Source: Datnioides undecimradiatus (taxonomy: Eukaryota; Chordata; Actinopteri; Lobotiformes; Datnioididae). Taken from it: a stretch of DNA of 64,000 nucleotides. The DNA lies in NCBI GenBank assembly GCA_008933995.1, contig WARS01003734.1, forward strand, positions 1,138,599-1,202,598, written 5' to 3'. The notes beneath the pieces are model-generated. The model had not been told where the DNA came from. It did no database searches and worked only from the letters and a program-made list of their open reading frames with translations. The stretch's first letter is position 1. The number at the start of each line of letters is the position of its first letter. The translations under genes and the position numbers were made by a program. Shown here piece by piece: positions 10,946 through 22,640 of the stretch.

Positions 10946-12330
10946 GCCATGCTCGCAAAGAATCAGCTCTAATTGCACATAAAAGACAAATTATCAGCAC
11001 ATTAACAAGTAGCTGTATGCAAAATATACTTGAATTTAAAGGGTTTAAGGTCCTGAATCATAGTGAGCACTGTTTTTAATGTGCACAGTGTTATTACAAT
11101 AATATCCTGCATGCTTAGGGATCGTCATTTTCTATGTTTTTGGAGCTTTAAAAAAAACATTTGGACAAATTTTAAATTAAAAAATGTATTAGGAAGTATT
11201 ACACTGCCTGGCCTTAGAAATATATTATAATTCCACTTTTCCAATGTAATTTTCAGAGAAATAAAGAGGTGATCTTGCGCTTCTCACTGCGCTGTGGCCG
11301 GTGTTCGGGGTCAAGGATTCAGGAGCAGGAAAAAGATAAAAAACATTGTACGAAATAAAAAAAAACAAAACTGTACGACACAAAAACTCAAAAAAGTCAA
11401 TTTATCGACACAAACTCTGCAGAGTTGGACAATTGGTTCAGCGGATGCATTCACAGGACTCGTTTTCATTCCTGTCTTGATTTACAGAGTATGTTTTTCA
11501 GCTCGTGATGCATTTGCCTTTCACACTGCAGGTTGGGGTCCTTAAGTCTTGGCTGTGTCTATCCTTGGACTTCTTGAACAGTCGTTCCCAATTATTAACC
11601 GACCTCGTTAATAGATATAGAAGTAATCAACTAAAAACCATTAACTGGCTGTTAAACAGGTGTGTTTCGGTTTAGGAGAACGTGTCCTACTGATGCAGGA
11701 ACCACGGCAAGTTCTCCATAAATGAACCAGTAAGAAGCTTTAACTCTGCTGCAGACCTCGTCTTTCCAGTCTGACGATGATGCAGAGCGTTTGGTTTTAA
11801 AGTTGGGGAATGCACAAGATGTCGTTGCATGGCTGGAAACTGCTTTTAACAGATCGAACCGTTTTAATAATCTGGGTATTTAACGATTAAAGTGATGAAA
11901 GTTCGTGTGTGCCGTGCCCCGGGAGCGCTCAGTTCACCTCCGCTGAAACAAAGTCTCTGTACGGAGGCAAAGACGGTGCGCAGGTGATTCAGGTTCTGAT
12001 AATGGGCGGCGGTGAATCTGCACGGTTGCCTGTAAAACAGACGCCGTAAAGCGCTGCTCAGAGGTGACCTTTGTTTTCGAAGAGCTGCCGCGTGACGCGC
12101 TGTGAATTAGCCAACATCAACGCCGTGGACGTTTGCGCCTTTGCGCGGCTCGACCTCTAAGTCAACAGCACGTGGAGAACAACTGGAACGATTGGGAGGA
12201 AGGCAGACGCTGCACACACAGCAATAAAAGCACGACAATGCACGCTCGCCGGCAAACCTCTGATGTCTATCTGCCGGCGAGCCACTGCGGCCACTGTCAT
12301 TGGTTACAAGGTGAGCCACCTACGTGCACC
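10946..12330. other. Non-coding stretch, AT-rich at left, GC-rich at right
   Basis: From 10946 to 11420 the DNA is strongly AT-rich with A-runs. At 11200-11217 the phrase attacactgcctggcc resembles the TA-flanked end of another fish DNA transposon, but no second end was found. From 11900 the sequence is CpG-richer. The hairpin at 12244-12282 is listed separately. No gene. Confidence 0.45.
12244..12282. other. Perfect 11-bp GC-rich inverted repeat
   Basis: Left arm gctcgccggca (12244-12254) and right arm tgccggcgagc (12272-12282) are exact reverse complements around a 17-nt loop. The arms are 9/11 G+C, so a cruciform or RNA stem would be stable. Function unknown. Confidence 0.85.
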
Positions 12331-12510
12331 CGAGAAACTTATTGATGTGATCGAGTTGGGATTTTCGCTTATCACCACGATATCAAGTCACCTTGTTCTT
12401 TTTATTTTTTCTAATCAAACGCCAACAACGGCGCTATCTAACCCTGATACAGAGCCAATTAAATCCTTGTCTCAATCTATGGCGGCGTGGAGCGCATCCT
12501 AATTCGCTGT
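12331..12510. promoter_or_regulatory. Candidate conserved non-coding element
   Basis: A 180-bp block of AT-leaning, non-repetitive sequence between CpG-rich flanks. It contains TGATCG, CACCTTG, CTAATCAAAC and CCAATTAAATCC. Short length and the absence of repeats make this a modest candidate. Confidence 0.3.
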
Positions 12511-13090
12511 CAGTTCAACCTTTTCACTCCTCTAGGATCCTGTGTCCGGTTTTGAGTTTGCACAAGTGAAAAGTTTGGACAGCGGGACGGCGTGATTGCG
12601 ACGACCCGGCTGCAGACGAGGTGCGTAAAGACGGAAGGTGAGGGCGCGTCTGATCACGCCGGGCAGGTTGTGCAGGCGCGCAGCGACTTGCAGCAGCGCC
12701 AGCTTCTGTTTTATCACAAGGTTGAGGCAGAGGGGGGGAAGCTATTGACACACAGAGGTACGGCTAAGCCACTTCACATCCCAATCGATCGCAGGTCCAC
12801 TCCACTACAAGTGGCATTCGCCTTATAAAGTAAGATTCCCCCGTCCGCGCTGACGCTCAGGATCCAGACGCCCGGCTGAGGTTTGGGTCCTTCGCTTTGC
12901 AGGAGGCCGCGCAGCTCCTGTGTCCGTCTTCCTTCTTACTCCAAGCTCACTTTGTTTCTAACTCCAGTTTTTTTGGCTGCTGCAAAAGCAAGAAACAGAT
13001 GGCCGGCTATTTCTGGACGGTACTACAGAGTGTCCAGCTCAAATAAAGTGTTCTTTCACAGGATCTTAGTGTTTTTTAATGCCTGCGCAG
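12511..13090. other. GC-rich non-coding stretch
   Basis: CpG-rich DNA with several overlapping short frames on both strands, none recognisable. No TATA/CCAAT arrangement was seen. Confidence 0.45.
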
Positions 13091-14420
13091 GGAACTTCAT
13101 AAAGCCTTGGACCAAGAACTTGCAAATGGCCCGTGACAATGAGATTACCGAAAAAGACTTTTTAGGGTATTTGACATTATATTACTGGATTCAAACGGCT
13201 CCCTCCTTACTTTCTTTAACTCCAGCTAATCCCTCCCCGGAGGAAGCCCATTAACCTGGACCAACACTCTGCCCCTCCTGATGAGGCGGAGGACAGACCT
13301 CCTCTATTTGCTTTCCTGATCTCTGTCACTCAACCGCTGCCATAATTATGGCGCGTCTTCACAGGTTACATGGCGGGCATTAGCTGCATTGTAAGCAGAC
13401 GTTAATTACACGAGCAAGTGGACGGAGTTAATAAGGCCGTTAAAAACACTTCAGAGGACGTACCTCCGTGGACGGTTACCATGGCGTTGTGTTTGTGGAT
13501 GAGGCGGGCGCGAGCCGGGCTGTTTGTGTCTGTGGATGTAAATAAAATCGCGGCGCAGTGATAAGCTCGTTCGTGACACGCCATCTGGCAGCCGCTGACA
13601 GGTCGAAATTACATTAATCCTTATCTGTTCATTATGAAATTTGTGAGTATCGGTGTAGCGGGGCCTTATCGAGGTGTGGCGCCTCAGCTGAATTTGAATT
13701 GATTTCTATCTATCCGGGATCCATTGCAAATTCCTCTCATGGCCGGCGATGCAGGAGGCGGCGACTGCTGCTGCTCACGGGTCGAGTCAGATTCATCTCG
13801 GCCGATCTGATCAGCCCATCCCGGGGCCGCGCCGCGTGAGAAATAGCACATTTCAGATTACAGCACTCCCTCTAAAAGCCTTCAGCTGTAGCGCACGTCT
13901 TTCAATAGTTCGGTACGGAGCGTTCATTTCATCTCTGGGCGCTTCTTTTAAAGGCTGTCCCACAAGGTCCTATCACTAGGAGGTTCAAGGGCAAAATAAA
14001 TCAGCGATGACACGTCCCATCGTTGTTATGTAGGGCGCAGAGGTCTCCTGTCGGCAGCGGGAGCTCAGGTTGAGAGATCCCCTTTGTGTCTGCAGCGGGA
14101 TCACGTTAACAGCCTGACTCATTACATTAATAGCGGTGCCACAGCCGCAACATGAATAATGCCATTCCTTCTGTGAAGGGGTTACGAACCGGTGTGACAG
14201 CGGGGGAAAAGCATCAGGCTATTATTAACCGTAAATCCATAAATGGCACGCACCGTCCATACGCGGGGACGGGTATATTTAGAGCCGAGCAGCCGCGTTC
14301 GGTTGAATCCATTAACGGCGGATACAAGACGACGTGAGTTAACCCATTGTTTGTGTTTAAATGAAAGCACCAGGTGATATTATATTACATTATGTTCCCA
14401 GGACAGGGCGTCCTGGCTGA
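13091..14420. promoter_or_regulatory. Cluster of candidate conserved non-coding elements
   Basis: AT-leaning blocks at about 13130-13260, 13590-13760, 13850-13990 and 14100-14260 are separated by short GC-rich spacers. Visible words include TTATTACATT-like and ATTA sites at 13604-13640 (ATTACATTAATCC), CATTATGAAAT near 13630, and CATTACATTAATAGC near 14120. A cluster of repeat-free AT blocks over 1.3 kb is consistent with a compound enhancer; conservation is not tested. Confidence 0.33.
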
Positions 14421-16984
14421 TTGGTGGTCTAAGATGCAGCACCCCGGATCCGTATCTGCCCCGGGACCCCTCGCTTCGTCTTTCCCTTATTGTCCTCGTC
14501 AAATAAAGCAAAAACGACAGAAATATAATCTTCAAAAACCGTCAAGGCTGCAAACGCTTAGCGGCTCCCTGCCCTCTCCGCATTTTCATGAAATAGCAGG
14601 AGTGCTTGTGGCAGCTCCACCGAATCAGCACAATTTGGAAATTCTTCAAAAGCTGAATCTCCCCTCACCTTCCCCACCTCTCGAGCACCTTCCCCGCCTA
14701 CCCCGGCACCGGGGGATCTGTCACAAAATCAAGGATGGGAAGGTCAATAAAAGCAAACCATGCCAGACTCTCTGACTGACACATCAAAAGTTCCCTCTGC
14801 AGCGCTCAACACTCTGCCTTCCTTCCCTTCCGACCAATTTAGCCGAGCCCGAGGGGAGCCCCCTAATCCATGCCTCTGAAAGCGCGCTTAATCAACCTCT
14901 GATTAAGAGGGAGCACGCCGAGGTGTCCGGCAACATCCCCGCTGCCCCCATCCTCTCCTGAAGTCAAACAAAACAGAAGGAAACAGGATTTATTTGTCTT
15001 CGCCGCCTCCCCGTCGCAAACGTCTCAAGTCTCCTCGGTCTCGCCGTGGGCCCTTCATTCATTTAACGCCCGCCGACGGCAAATACAAAGCAAACATTTA
15101 GTTCCTCCTCATTTCTGCCCCCCTCTCTCTGCCGCTCTCTTTCTGTTTTTTCTCCTGTTGTTGTTATGAGCGTCCCCCAGGTGTCCGGGAATGAATTAAA
15201 CATCAGCTGCGTTGGTAGGAAGGGCACAGCTCCTCCTGAAAGGATTGAATGCAGAGCGTTGTTTGAGGGGAGAGTGGCGGCGGCGGTGGTGGCGGTGACA
15301 GAGGAGGCTTCGCTCGGCACGAGGACGCCGAACCATCAGGGAACCACTTTGACCTCTAACATCTGATCGCCTTCATGAATACTCATTTTTCAAGTCGCTC
15401 CAAGTAATTGGGGTTTTTCCAAACTTTTAAAAAATGGGAGGCCACGTTTGGCGTTTGTTTACCGTGTGAGGCCGCCGCCTGTGGGGGGGCGGGGCCACGT
15501 TCAGGTGTATGATAAAGCAATAAATGTGCCGCAGGAGGCTTCGTTAACCCCACAGTTAGTCATTTAACAACCACAGCTCCGGCTGTCAGTCCACACTACC
15601 TTGAAATGTGGCCACATTTAGCTGCTGACATGCAGAAATCAGTGCATGACACATTGAATCATCCCATATTCACCTATCGCAGATAAATCAATATCATATC
15701 TGCATGCTCCTCATATGCAAACTGATTTTTCCTGTATATAATGCAGAAACAATGCAACATCAGCCGCCATATTGTTGAACCCTTTAAAATCAGTAACAGT
15801 CTCAAACATCAGACAGGTTGTTGTGCTGTCTTCCCGGCATGCAGGTGACGATGTGGACTACTTTACTTTTGGATTCACCTGACATCGACTGAAAAACAGA
15901 TGCAGGGTCTCCAGATGCATCACAAACAGAAAACCACACCAGCGCACAGCGGCGGCGTGGCGCGCATCAAGACGAGGCGCCCGAATTACCTGCAGTCTCA
16001 GCGGTCAAGGAGCACGACGCCAGCCTCGCTCCAATCACAGACATCACATCTGAGACGTGATCCGCAGATCTGGAAGCGCGCTGCGACGGCGGCGCCTGAC
16101 AGGCAGGCAGGCCCGGCTCCGGCCACTACAACAAAACCCACATCCAGACCTCATTATAGAGATAACTGTCATCCCACTGTGAGCTAAAATGTGGGCGGGC
16201 TGCCTCTTCATGTGAGGACTCGAGTGCACTAAAAGACAAAAAACCCCCGGCAGAGCCTGACGATAAAAAGTTACCAACAGGAAGACGAGCTCGCTCCACC
16301 GGCTGAGCGCGGCTTTCTGGGCGTGATCGCTACAAGCGGTTAGCACGGCGAGAGCGGCGTCCGCGGATGACGGCGGAGACCGGATTGTTTAGCTAATTAG
16401 CGGCCGAGTCGTCCGTTAGCTGCAGCTCGTGCGCTCGGCGGGGTGTTTTGGTGTTAAACCTCAGCGTCTGACAAGCTGATCATTTGCATAAAATAGCGTG
16501 CGAGACTGAGGAAAACCAAACAAATTAGCGGCGTTCAGAGGAACGCTGAGGCGCCTGACATCAGGTGTGGGGTTTTATTAGCACTTCCTCCTTTAATGTG
16601 CCAAATATTGCAATATGAACCAAACTCGTGGAGGATGTTCTTACATAATGTCAGACTCCTGAGCTAAGAGAAGTGATGCCGCAGCTTAAATGGGAGGGCA
16701 AAGCGTCCTGCGAGTCCTCTGAAGTTATCCCACAGGCTCAGCGATTAGTTGTTGATCTTGAGAGAAAATGTTCTGGGAAACATATTCCCCCCTCACCGCC
16801 GCCGCCGCCGCCACCGCCACCACACCCCCCCTCCAGAAATGGCCAAAATACAGTGTTCTGGCCAAAATATCGCATCTGCTGTCGGCTCTAAAAGCAGGAA
16901 AACTACATTTCAATTAATACGAGCTTTCATGTAGATTTATTCACTGGCTTGTTGGCATGCACGGGGCGGCGTGCATGTGTTAAG
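14421..16984. other. Non-coding stretch, pyrimidine-rich then CpG-rich
   Basis: From 14440 to 15130 the plus strand is C/T-rich. A (GGC/GGT)n tract lies at 15276-15296. A short AT-rich segment occupies 15580-15800. From 15900 to 16450 CpGs are frequent. Short frames on both strands, including a 133-codon one at 14374-14775, have no recognisable domain. No gene supported. Confidence 0.45.
16794..16830. repeat. (CCG/CCA)n microsatellite with C-run
   Basis: About nine CCG/CCA triplets ending in a run of C. It supports overlapping proline- or histidine-rich frames that I consider artefacts. Confidence 0.92.
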
Positions 16985-17240
16985 AGAAGCTGCGCCGCAG
17001 AATCCCAGCTTTTATTTCATTAGTTTTCTTTCAGTCTGGTATAATCAGGCATGAGCATGACGAGTTTAGAATCCCGCAAGCAAGTTATGAAGCATTTCAA
17101 GGTGAAATATCAGATTTTTTTCCTAAGTTGATTATCCAGGAAGGAGAAATGAATCTCATATTTCAAGGCAGAGTTCAGTGAACTGCGGTCATGTGATTAA
17201 TACCCCTGTCTGAGACTTTGCCAAAGAGCTAATGCCTGGC
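16985..17240. promoter_or_regulatory. Candidate conserved non-coding element
   Basis: Repeat-free AT-rich block with TTCATTAG, TATAATCAGG, TTGATTATCC and GTGATTAATACC. The last two are OTX/homeodomain-like words. No open frame of note crosses it. Confidence 0.35.
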
Positions 17241-17811
17241 TTTTGGTTTACAATAACAAGAGATTTGTGTGTTGCGCGCACGGTCAAAACAAGAACAGAA
17301 CAAAAGTCAAAGGCTTCTCCGGAGCGAGAACAGACTCGGTAGGAGTGTGGGTTAAAAGGAAACATCTATCTCCTCAGCCCAACTCCTCTGTCAAATATCT
17401 CTGCTATTTCACAGGGACTTTGATCAACAAAGTACTGTGCTTGTCCATGGCAACACCCACATAAAACACACAGTGGAGGTTGCGTAATTTCTTTTGCATT
17501 TCATGTAACACAAGTAGATTCTTCCCCTTTTTCAGCACTTAGCAACAGAGAGCGTGTCCACCGACGGCACTGACCTGCAGGGATGGAAGGTGATCTTTCG
17601 GGGCTGATCTGCTGAGATCGTATTAATTGCCGCCGGATGCGTGGTAGGGGTTTGTTAAAGGAGAGCGTGCACGGGAGTTCATGTGCAGAAACAGCTGCTG
17701 AAAACACAAACAAAAGACTCGGAGAGCTGCCAATCACTCGCAGTCTGCACACGCCCACGCAGTCAGAGGAAAAAAAAGTCTCATTAGCCAAAAAAGTGGG
17801 AACACCTGTGA

Positions 17812-17884
17812 GGCCCGGTTCACACTGCAGGCACAAACCTGCTCTTTGGCGTGCACAGACTGATTTTAAAACGTCTGAAAATGC

Positions 17885-17915
<31 letters not shown>

Positions 17916-18000
17916 GGTCAATTTGGATCCAATTTGTCTGAAAGTCTTAAAATCAGATTCGCCCGCAGCGTGGTGCAATGCAGAACCACAGATGTCCAGC
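17812..18000. mobile_element. Possible dispersed repeat fragment with A-tract
   Basis: The phrases ggttcacactgcaggcac, cagactgattttaaaacg, tttggatccaatttgtctga and aaatcagattcgcccgca resemble, by memory, a family of short fish repeats with 'cacactgca ... aaatctgattt' signatures. A 23-A/10-G homopolymer splits the segment. Ends and target duplications are not visible, so the assignment is weak. Confidence 0.3.
17885..17917. repeat. A23G10 homopolymer pair
   Basis: Twenty-three A followed directly by ten G. Such a junction is unusual and may mark a retroposon tail or an assembly-prone site. Confidence 0.92.
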
Positions 18001-18439
18001 TCCAGCCCAGACCAAACACAACAGAGGTGGCTGCATCTGCTCCGAGGTCCTCAGCACAGCCGCTGAAGCTGAAGATGCACGGGTTCCGGATGTGCACGTT
18101 TTAAAACCTGGAAATATACAATCTTATCTGCACGAGTTGGTGGCATCAGGGTTAAATTAGTCCATTCTGCAGCTTCGTGTGATGCGTAACTTCACATAAG
18201 GTGATTTCATTACCTTGGTGCAGTTAACTGCACATGCACCGGATCAACATTTATAGTCTCGGTGGGTGGTGAAGAGGCTTAAACCTGAATAAAACCTTTA
18301 TTTAACCTCGACTTTGAGGCTCTGCTCGCATATGTTCTGCACAACTTTGGACAAATAAGGAGAATCTGAGGGTTTTAATTAGTCGTTGTCGGACACTCTT
18401 CTGTCCTGCAGCCCTCCGGTCCAGCTCTTTTGTGTGTGT

Positions 18440-19015
18440 GCGTGCAGAATTTTAAGTTAATATCAAAATCCCACATTATGCAACGTGAAATGAAAGTTGC
18501 GTGGGAAGGCATCACCTCCCACATCAGCTCAGCCCACGTTCCCTTCAGTCCCTCCTTCTCCGCCTTGCATCCATTTGTTTTTGTGCACGTCAAGTCAAAA
18601 GGAGGTTGTCACAGGCGACAGCTCGCTTGTCTCGTGCACATGATTGAGGCACCTGCGATTTATAACGCACCAGCCGGAGCGGCAGGCCTCACTTATCTCG
18701 GGCCGGCTCCCTCCGTCGGTGCCCTTTCACGCAGCCAATGAGGACGAAAGTCGCGGGTTGGGTTACTTTGTCAGAGCGGAGGAACCATTACAGATGTACA
18801 CTATCCATCCTTCTGTAGGGCATGGAGCTCTTCCCCTGGCGCGAAGCCGCTGCAGACCTGACTCTGCTCAAAGCCGCCTGTCTATCTCTCACGCCCGGGA
18901 CGCTCACAGGGGGGTTGTTATCACAAAGGGCCAATTTGTTATCCCGGTTTCACTCCATCACGGAGGCCATTATTTGGGACTTTTATCTATCAAGAAAAAG
19001 CTGTTAATGTGAGCA
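18440..19015. promoter_or_regulatory. Candidate conserved non-coding element
   Basis: Repeat-free sequence with two copies of TTGTTATC (18915-18922 and 18936-18943), each pairing a SOX-like TTGT with a GATA site in reverse. CCAATGAGG near 18735 and TTTATCTATCAAG near 18980 add further GATA-type words. A 122-codon plus-strand frame crosses it; it has no domain. Confidence 0.36.
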
Positions 19016-19745
19016 CGAAAGTGTGTGCTCTGTCATTACGCCACCGAGGCTACTGACTTCACCTCGCGCTGATTCAAGCTGAATGAACCTGAGGCAATTA
19101 CTCAAGTGGGTAAAAGAGAAAAGCTCACAACCACGCCGGCGTGAACTGCCTTGAACTGTTAAGTTGCGCCCCGGTGGACACACCACGACTGATCCTTATG
19201 TTAATATTTTGTGTACTAATTGCACTGCAGCACAAAGCCCTTGATGGAGCGGGCACGTCCACCGTAGGCGGATCCTCCTATTAGTCGCAGCACAGTTCTG
19301 CCTACGTGCTCTGACACCGGCACCTAAGCCCGGGAACACTGACTGCCAGATAATGCATCCGCACCTGCAGGACGAACAATATTTCATAAACCCGAGTGCA
19401 AAGCCGTGATTTATCACTTTCACTTATTACTTGAGACACTTGGAATGATCGATTGGCTGATCCTCCGAGTTGAAGCTATGTATATATATCAGGAGGGGAA
19501 AGGGAAGGGGAAGAGGCGATTACCTGCCGCTGCACCTCCGTGGGAGGACGCTTCCGGAGGGTCAACCTTCGCGCGACGGCCTCGCGGCCTTTGTGTCTCC
19601 ATCGTGCACCCAGACTTAGCCGTCGCCGTCGCTGTTATTTCCTGCACGCGCGGATGCATTTAGGAACAGCACTCCGCTTTATTGCAATTTCTCTTTGAGA
19701 CAAGAGAGGCGAAATGTCACGGGGGGGGGTTACAGACGTTAGACT
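19016..19745. other. Non-coding stretch
   Basis: Nothing gene-like. A short purine-rich run (gggaaagggaaggggaagag) lies at 19495-19516 and a G9 run near 19721. Confidence 0.5.
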
Positions 19746-19910
19746 GCAGGCGTCATCCCCAGAGTGAAGGCTTCAATTTATTGAAATTTGGTGAGAAATA
19801 AAGAATTTCAGGCGCAGGAAATGAAACAAATATTTGCCTCCCTGCCCAAAAAAACCCCGGCGGCAGATGAAAAATGCCACAGCTATTTACAATTAGGAGC
19901 ACGGAGCTTT

Positions 19911-19942
19911 ACCCCCCCACCACCACCACCACCACCACCACA
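19911..19942. repeat. C-run plus (ACC)n microsatellite
   Basis: Seven C followed by nine or so CAC/ACC triplets. Minus-strand frames over it read as poly-valine and are artefacts. Confidence 0.92.
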
Positions 19943-20380
19943 TCAACCTGTGAAACATCTATTTGGCTTCCTGACATCTGATCCAGAGAGTCTTGACATC
20001 CACAAACCATTCTCAGTCCGGCCCAATCACTTGTCACGCAGTCAGTGTGGGCTGCGGGGCCCCCTCTACCCTCATCACAAGTCATCATTACACCACAAGC
20101 TGTCAAATTAAAACTTTTAAATTGTGCGAATGCCTCCTCGGAACTTTCCCTTTTTCCCAGCAACATATTGCAGAGATAATTGAGGATATTAGCAGCCAGA
20201 CTGTTACCAAGAGATGAAAGGCGAGGAGGGAGCGGTGACAGCTCCTCTCGCTCGTGGCGGTAACGAGGGACTGTCAAAAGTCTCTCCGTGTTTATCTCGG
20301 ATCATCTAGGGGGATTTAAAACCCTTACCTTCACAATTCCATTCTTTATGGCGCGTCCTTTATCCACAGTGATTTACGGA
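19943..20380. promoter_or_regulatory. Candidate conserved non-coding element
   Basis: Over 400 bp without repeats, containing CCCAATCAC, GTCATCATTACACC, CAAATTAAAAC, GAGATAATTGAGG and ACCAAGAGATGAAAGG. AT-rich words alternate with GC-rich spacers. Together with 18440-19015 it forms a 2-kb candidate regulatory zone. Confidence 0.36.
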
Positions 20381-21420
20381 GGCTCAAGCCCTGCGCCGTG
20401 TGATGAATGAGCACTCTTCACAAGGTGTCAGGGCCAGGCGGTGACTCCCCACCACCGCCTCCTCCACTTCCCCCCGCTGCTTCATTTCTCCCCAGCCTTC
20501 TTTCGCTCTCCTCGTCCTCCCTTCATTTCAAATTGGGCTGATCAGATGTCGAATTTACACCAGAAGCTCAGATTCGCGCGGGTGGTGGTTTGGTTCTGTA
20601 GTTTGGTGACGTTTGGACAAATAACCGTTTGATTTCAAGGAACAGTCGCAATTTTTAACATTTCTTCGGTTCCTGACTTTGATTTTCCAGGTTCAAGGAG
20701 AAAAACCTCAAGTTTGGTTAAATCTTCTGAAGTCAGACCAGCTCAAAACACAACTGTGAGCCGATTATCGTCCACATAAACCTGCTGAATCACCTCTTTG
20801 CAATGAGTCCATCCTATTTCCTGCGTGAGACTGGTGCAACAGTTATTACATTTGAGGGAGAGACATCTGTTTACTCATCATGGAGAACACCACTATGCAC
20901 AGTAAGTGAATTGAGGGCAGATGAGGACCCAAATAGGCCTTTAACCTAATATGTAGCTCTGGTGCGGCACCCAGGAAGCTCCCCGACCAATTGCATGCCT
21001 TGCAAATCATCTCACGTGACACTATTCGACCAATCAGAGCGGAGAGAGGAGCTCTTGAATCGTACATGTTTATTCCTCCCAGCTCATAAACAGTATGTCT
21101 CATATCCGAGACTGTGGCGATTAATGAAAGCGAGAGTGTGAAGTGCTGCTACTCGACCGAGCACGGAGCATCTTTTGAGCAAACATACCCACTCAGATCT
21201 GAACTGAGGCCACAGAAAATGAAATATTTCATGCGGCACTGAATCACAAACACAGTAAATCGCCTACTAACCATAAAATATGTGTCTGCGGTTACGGAGG
21301 AGCTCGCTTTGGCCTGAGAGGGAATGTGTGCTTTAGAAGTCTGGGGGCGGGGAGTTTGACAGACGTGGGCGTTTTCATCAGGATGCATTATGGGAAGTGT
21401 AGGAGCCAAATGTCCCACAT
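20381..21420. other. Mixed non-coding stretch with a CCAAT box
   Basis: No gene. A CCAATCAG box lies at 21030-21037 in a moderately conserved-looking segment (about 20940-21130), without an accompanying TATA or CpG island. Confidence 0.45.
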
Positions 21421-21908
21421 GGATGGAAGCTTTTACACATGTGGTTGAACTGTTTTCTGCAGACCAGGATGCAAGAAAACCAGTTTCCCTGTTTGCTACG
21501 GGTCCAGGAAGGATCGCTCCTCTGTACAGCGAGGTAGAGCTAAAGATGCTTCTTTAAGATTTCAGGTACATCTGCACAATGCATAAGCTTTGTTAGATGA
21601 TGTGGAGCCTTTCCTCAGCAGCTGCGTGCTTTAAACCTGCATGTACAGAAAGAAACAACGTCTGATGTGTAATCAGATTACATTACAGGCTGTAACCACA
21701 TTGTATGTGGCGCAGTCGGTCACACCCGCCCCACAACACGCATACGGAGGTCGTCATGAGCGGCTGCTGCAGCGTCCAGCGCCGCATTAAAGTCAATGTC
21801 AGTCCGACTTTACCTAAAATGTTCATGTGAAACATTTGCACATGAAGTTTCACAAACCGCCTCCGTCGCTCGCCGACCAACAGAAGCAAGACCCGCAGAC
21901 GATTTCCC

Positions 21909-21950
21909 AAACTTCGGCTCAAACTTCGGCTCAAACTTCGGCTCAAACTC
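21909..21950. repeat. 12-bp tandem repeat, 3.5 copies
   Basis: Three exact copies of aaacttcggctc (21909-21944) plus a half copy. The period is a multiple of three. Confidence 0.95.
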
Positions 21951-22188
21951 GCCGATAATAAAAACAGTTTTAAACATTAATAAAAGATGCCTCTGGGTTG
22001 GCCCTGCGCGGCGTGAACAGTGATTACAGCAAACATTTAAACAACAGAAAACTTTCTGAAACGAGCCGGATTGCATTTGCATTTTCAGTTCATCCATTTT
22101 AATTTGTTTTAGGGCAGCTGTCAGGCTGATTGTAGAAACTGTGTCACAGATTTAGATAATGTGGGAAACCGAGGGTGGGCTGATGGCT

Positions 22189-22226
22189 GGGGTGTGGTGG
22201 AGGTGGTGGTGGAGGAGGTGGGGGGG
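22189..22226. repeat. (GGT/GGA)n G-rich tract
   Basis: Purine/G-rich imperfect trinucleotide repeat ending in seven G. Several G-runs make it a possible G-quadruplex former; that is inference. Confidence 0.85.
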
Positions 22227-22640
22227 AATAGAAAAAAACCAAAATACCTCACTGACACAAACAGTGAAGTGTCATTTTATTGACATTGTTATGCTGACAA
22301 CATGTTAAGATTTGTTTTAAGAGTTTGGAAATCTGGGCTAAGATCCTCTGGGAGTGCGTACGTGACTTTGCATAAACAGCACGTAGTTAGTATTCAAGGG
22401 CGAGAGTAGATTCTGGCTGACAAGTCATGGCTCAATCATTTTAAAAACAGCGGGTCCTTTGTGTTTGTGCCGCCGCGAGTTTGGCAGGTTAGTCCATTAA
22501 GCAGAGTTCAGCTTCGTATGAACAGAGAGTACGATGCAACACAAACATAATAAAACAGAGCACGGCGGCGCGCGGAGGGGAAGCGCATCAAGGTTGCTTT
22601 AGTTCCACGTTTTCTAATCCGTTCGACTTCGACTGCAGAA

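Larger units (their letters stand above)
17241..18439. other. Non-coding stretch with a possible repeat insertion
   Basis: No gene. Overlapping frames of up to 155 codons run through the homopolymer at 17885-17917 and encode poly-lysine/glycine, so they are repeat artefacts. The segment 17812-18000 is listed separately as a possible mobile fragment. Confidence 0.5.
21421..22640. other. Non-coding stretch with two short tandem repeats
   Basis: No gene. Holds the 12-bp repeat at 21909-21950 and the GGT/GGA tract at 22189-22226. Short frames across the 12-mer encode a repeated NFGS or FEPK on opposite strands and are by-products. Confidence 0.5.

Noticed and set aside
17637..18104. 155-codon frame with a lysine run
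   Set aside because: Lysine and glycine runs come from A23G10; remainder unrecognised.
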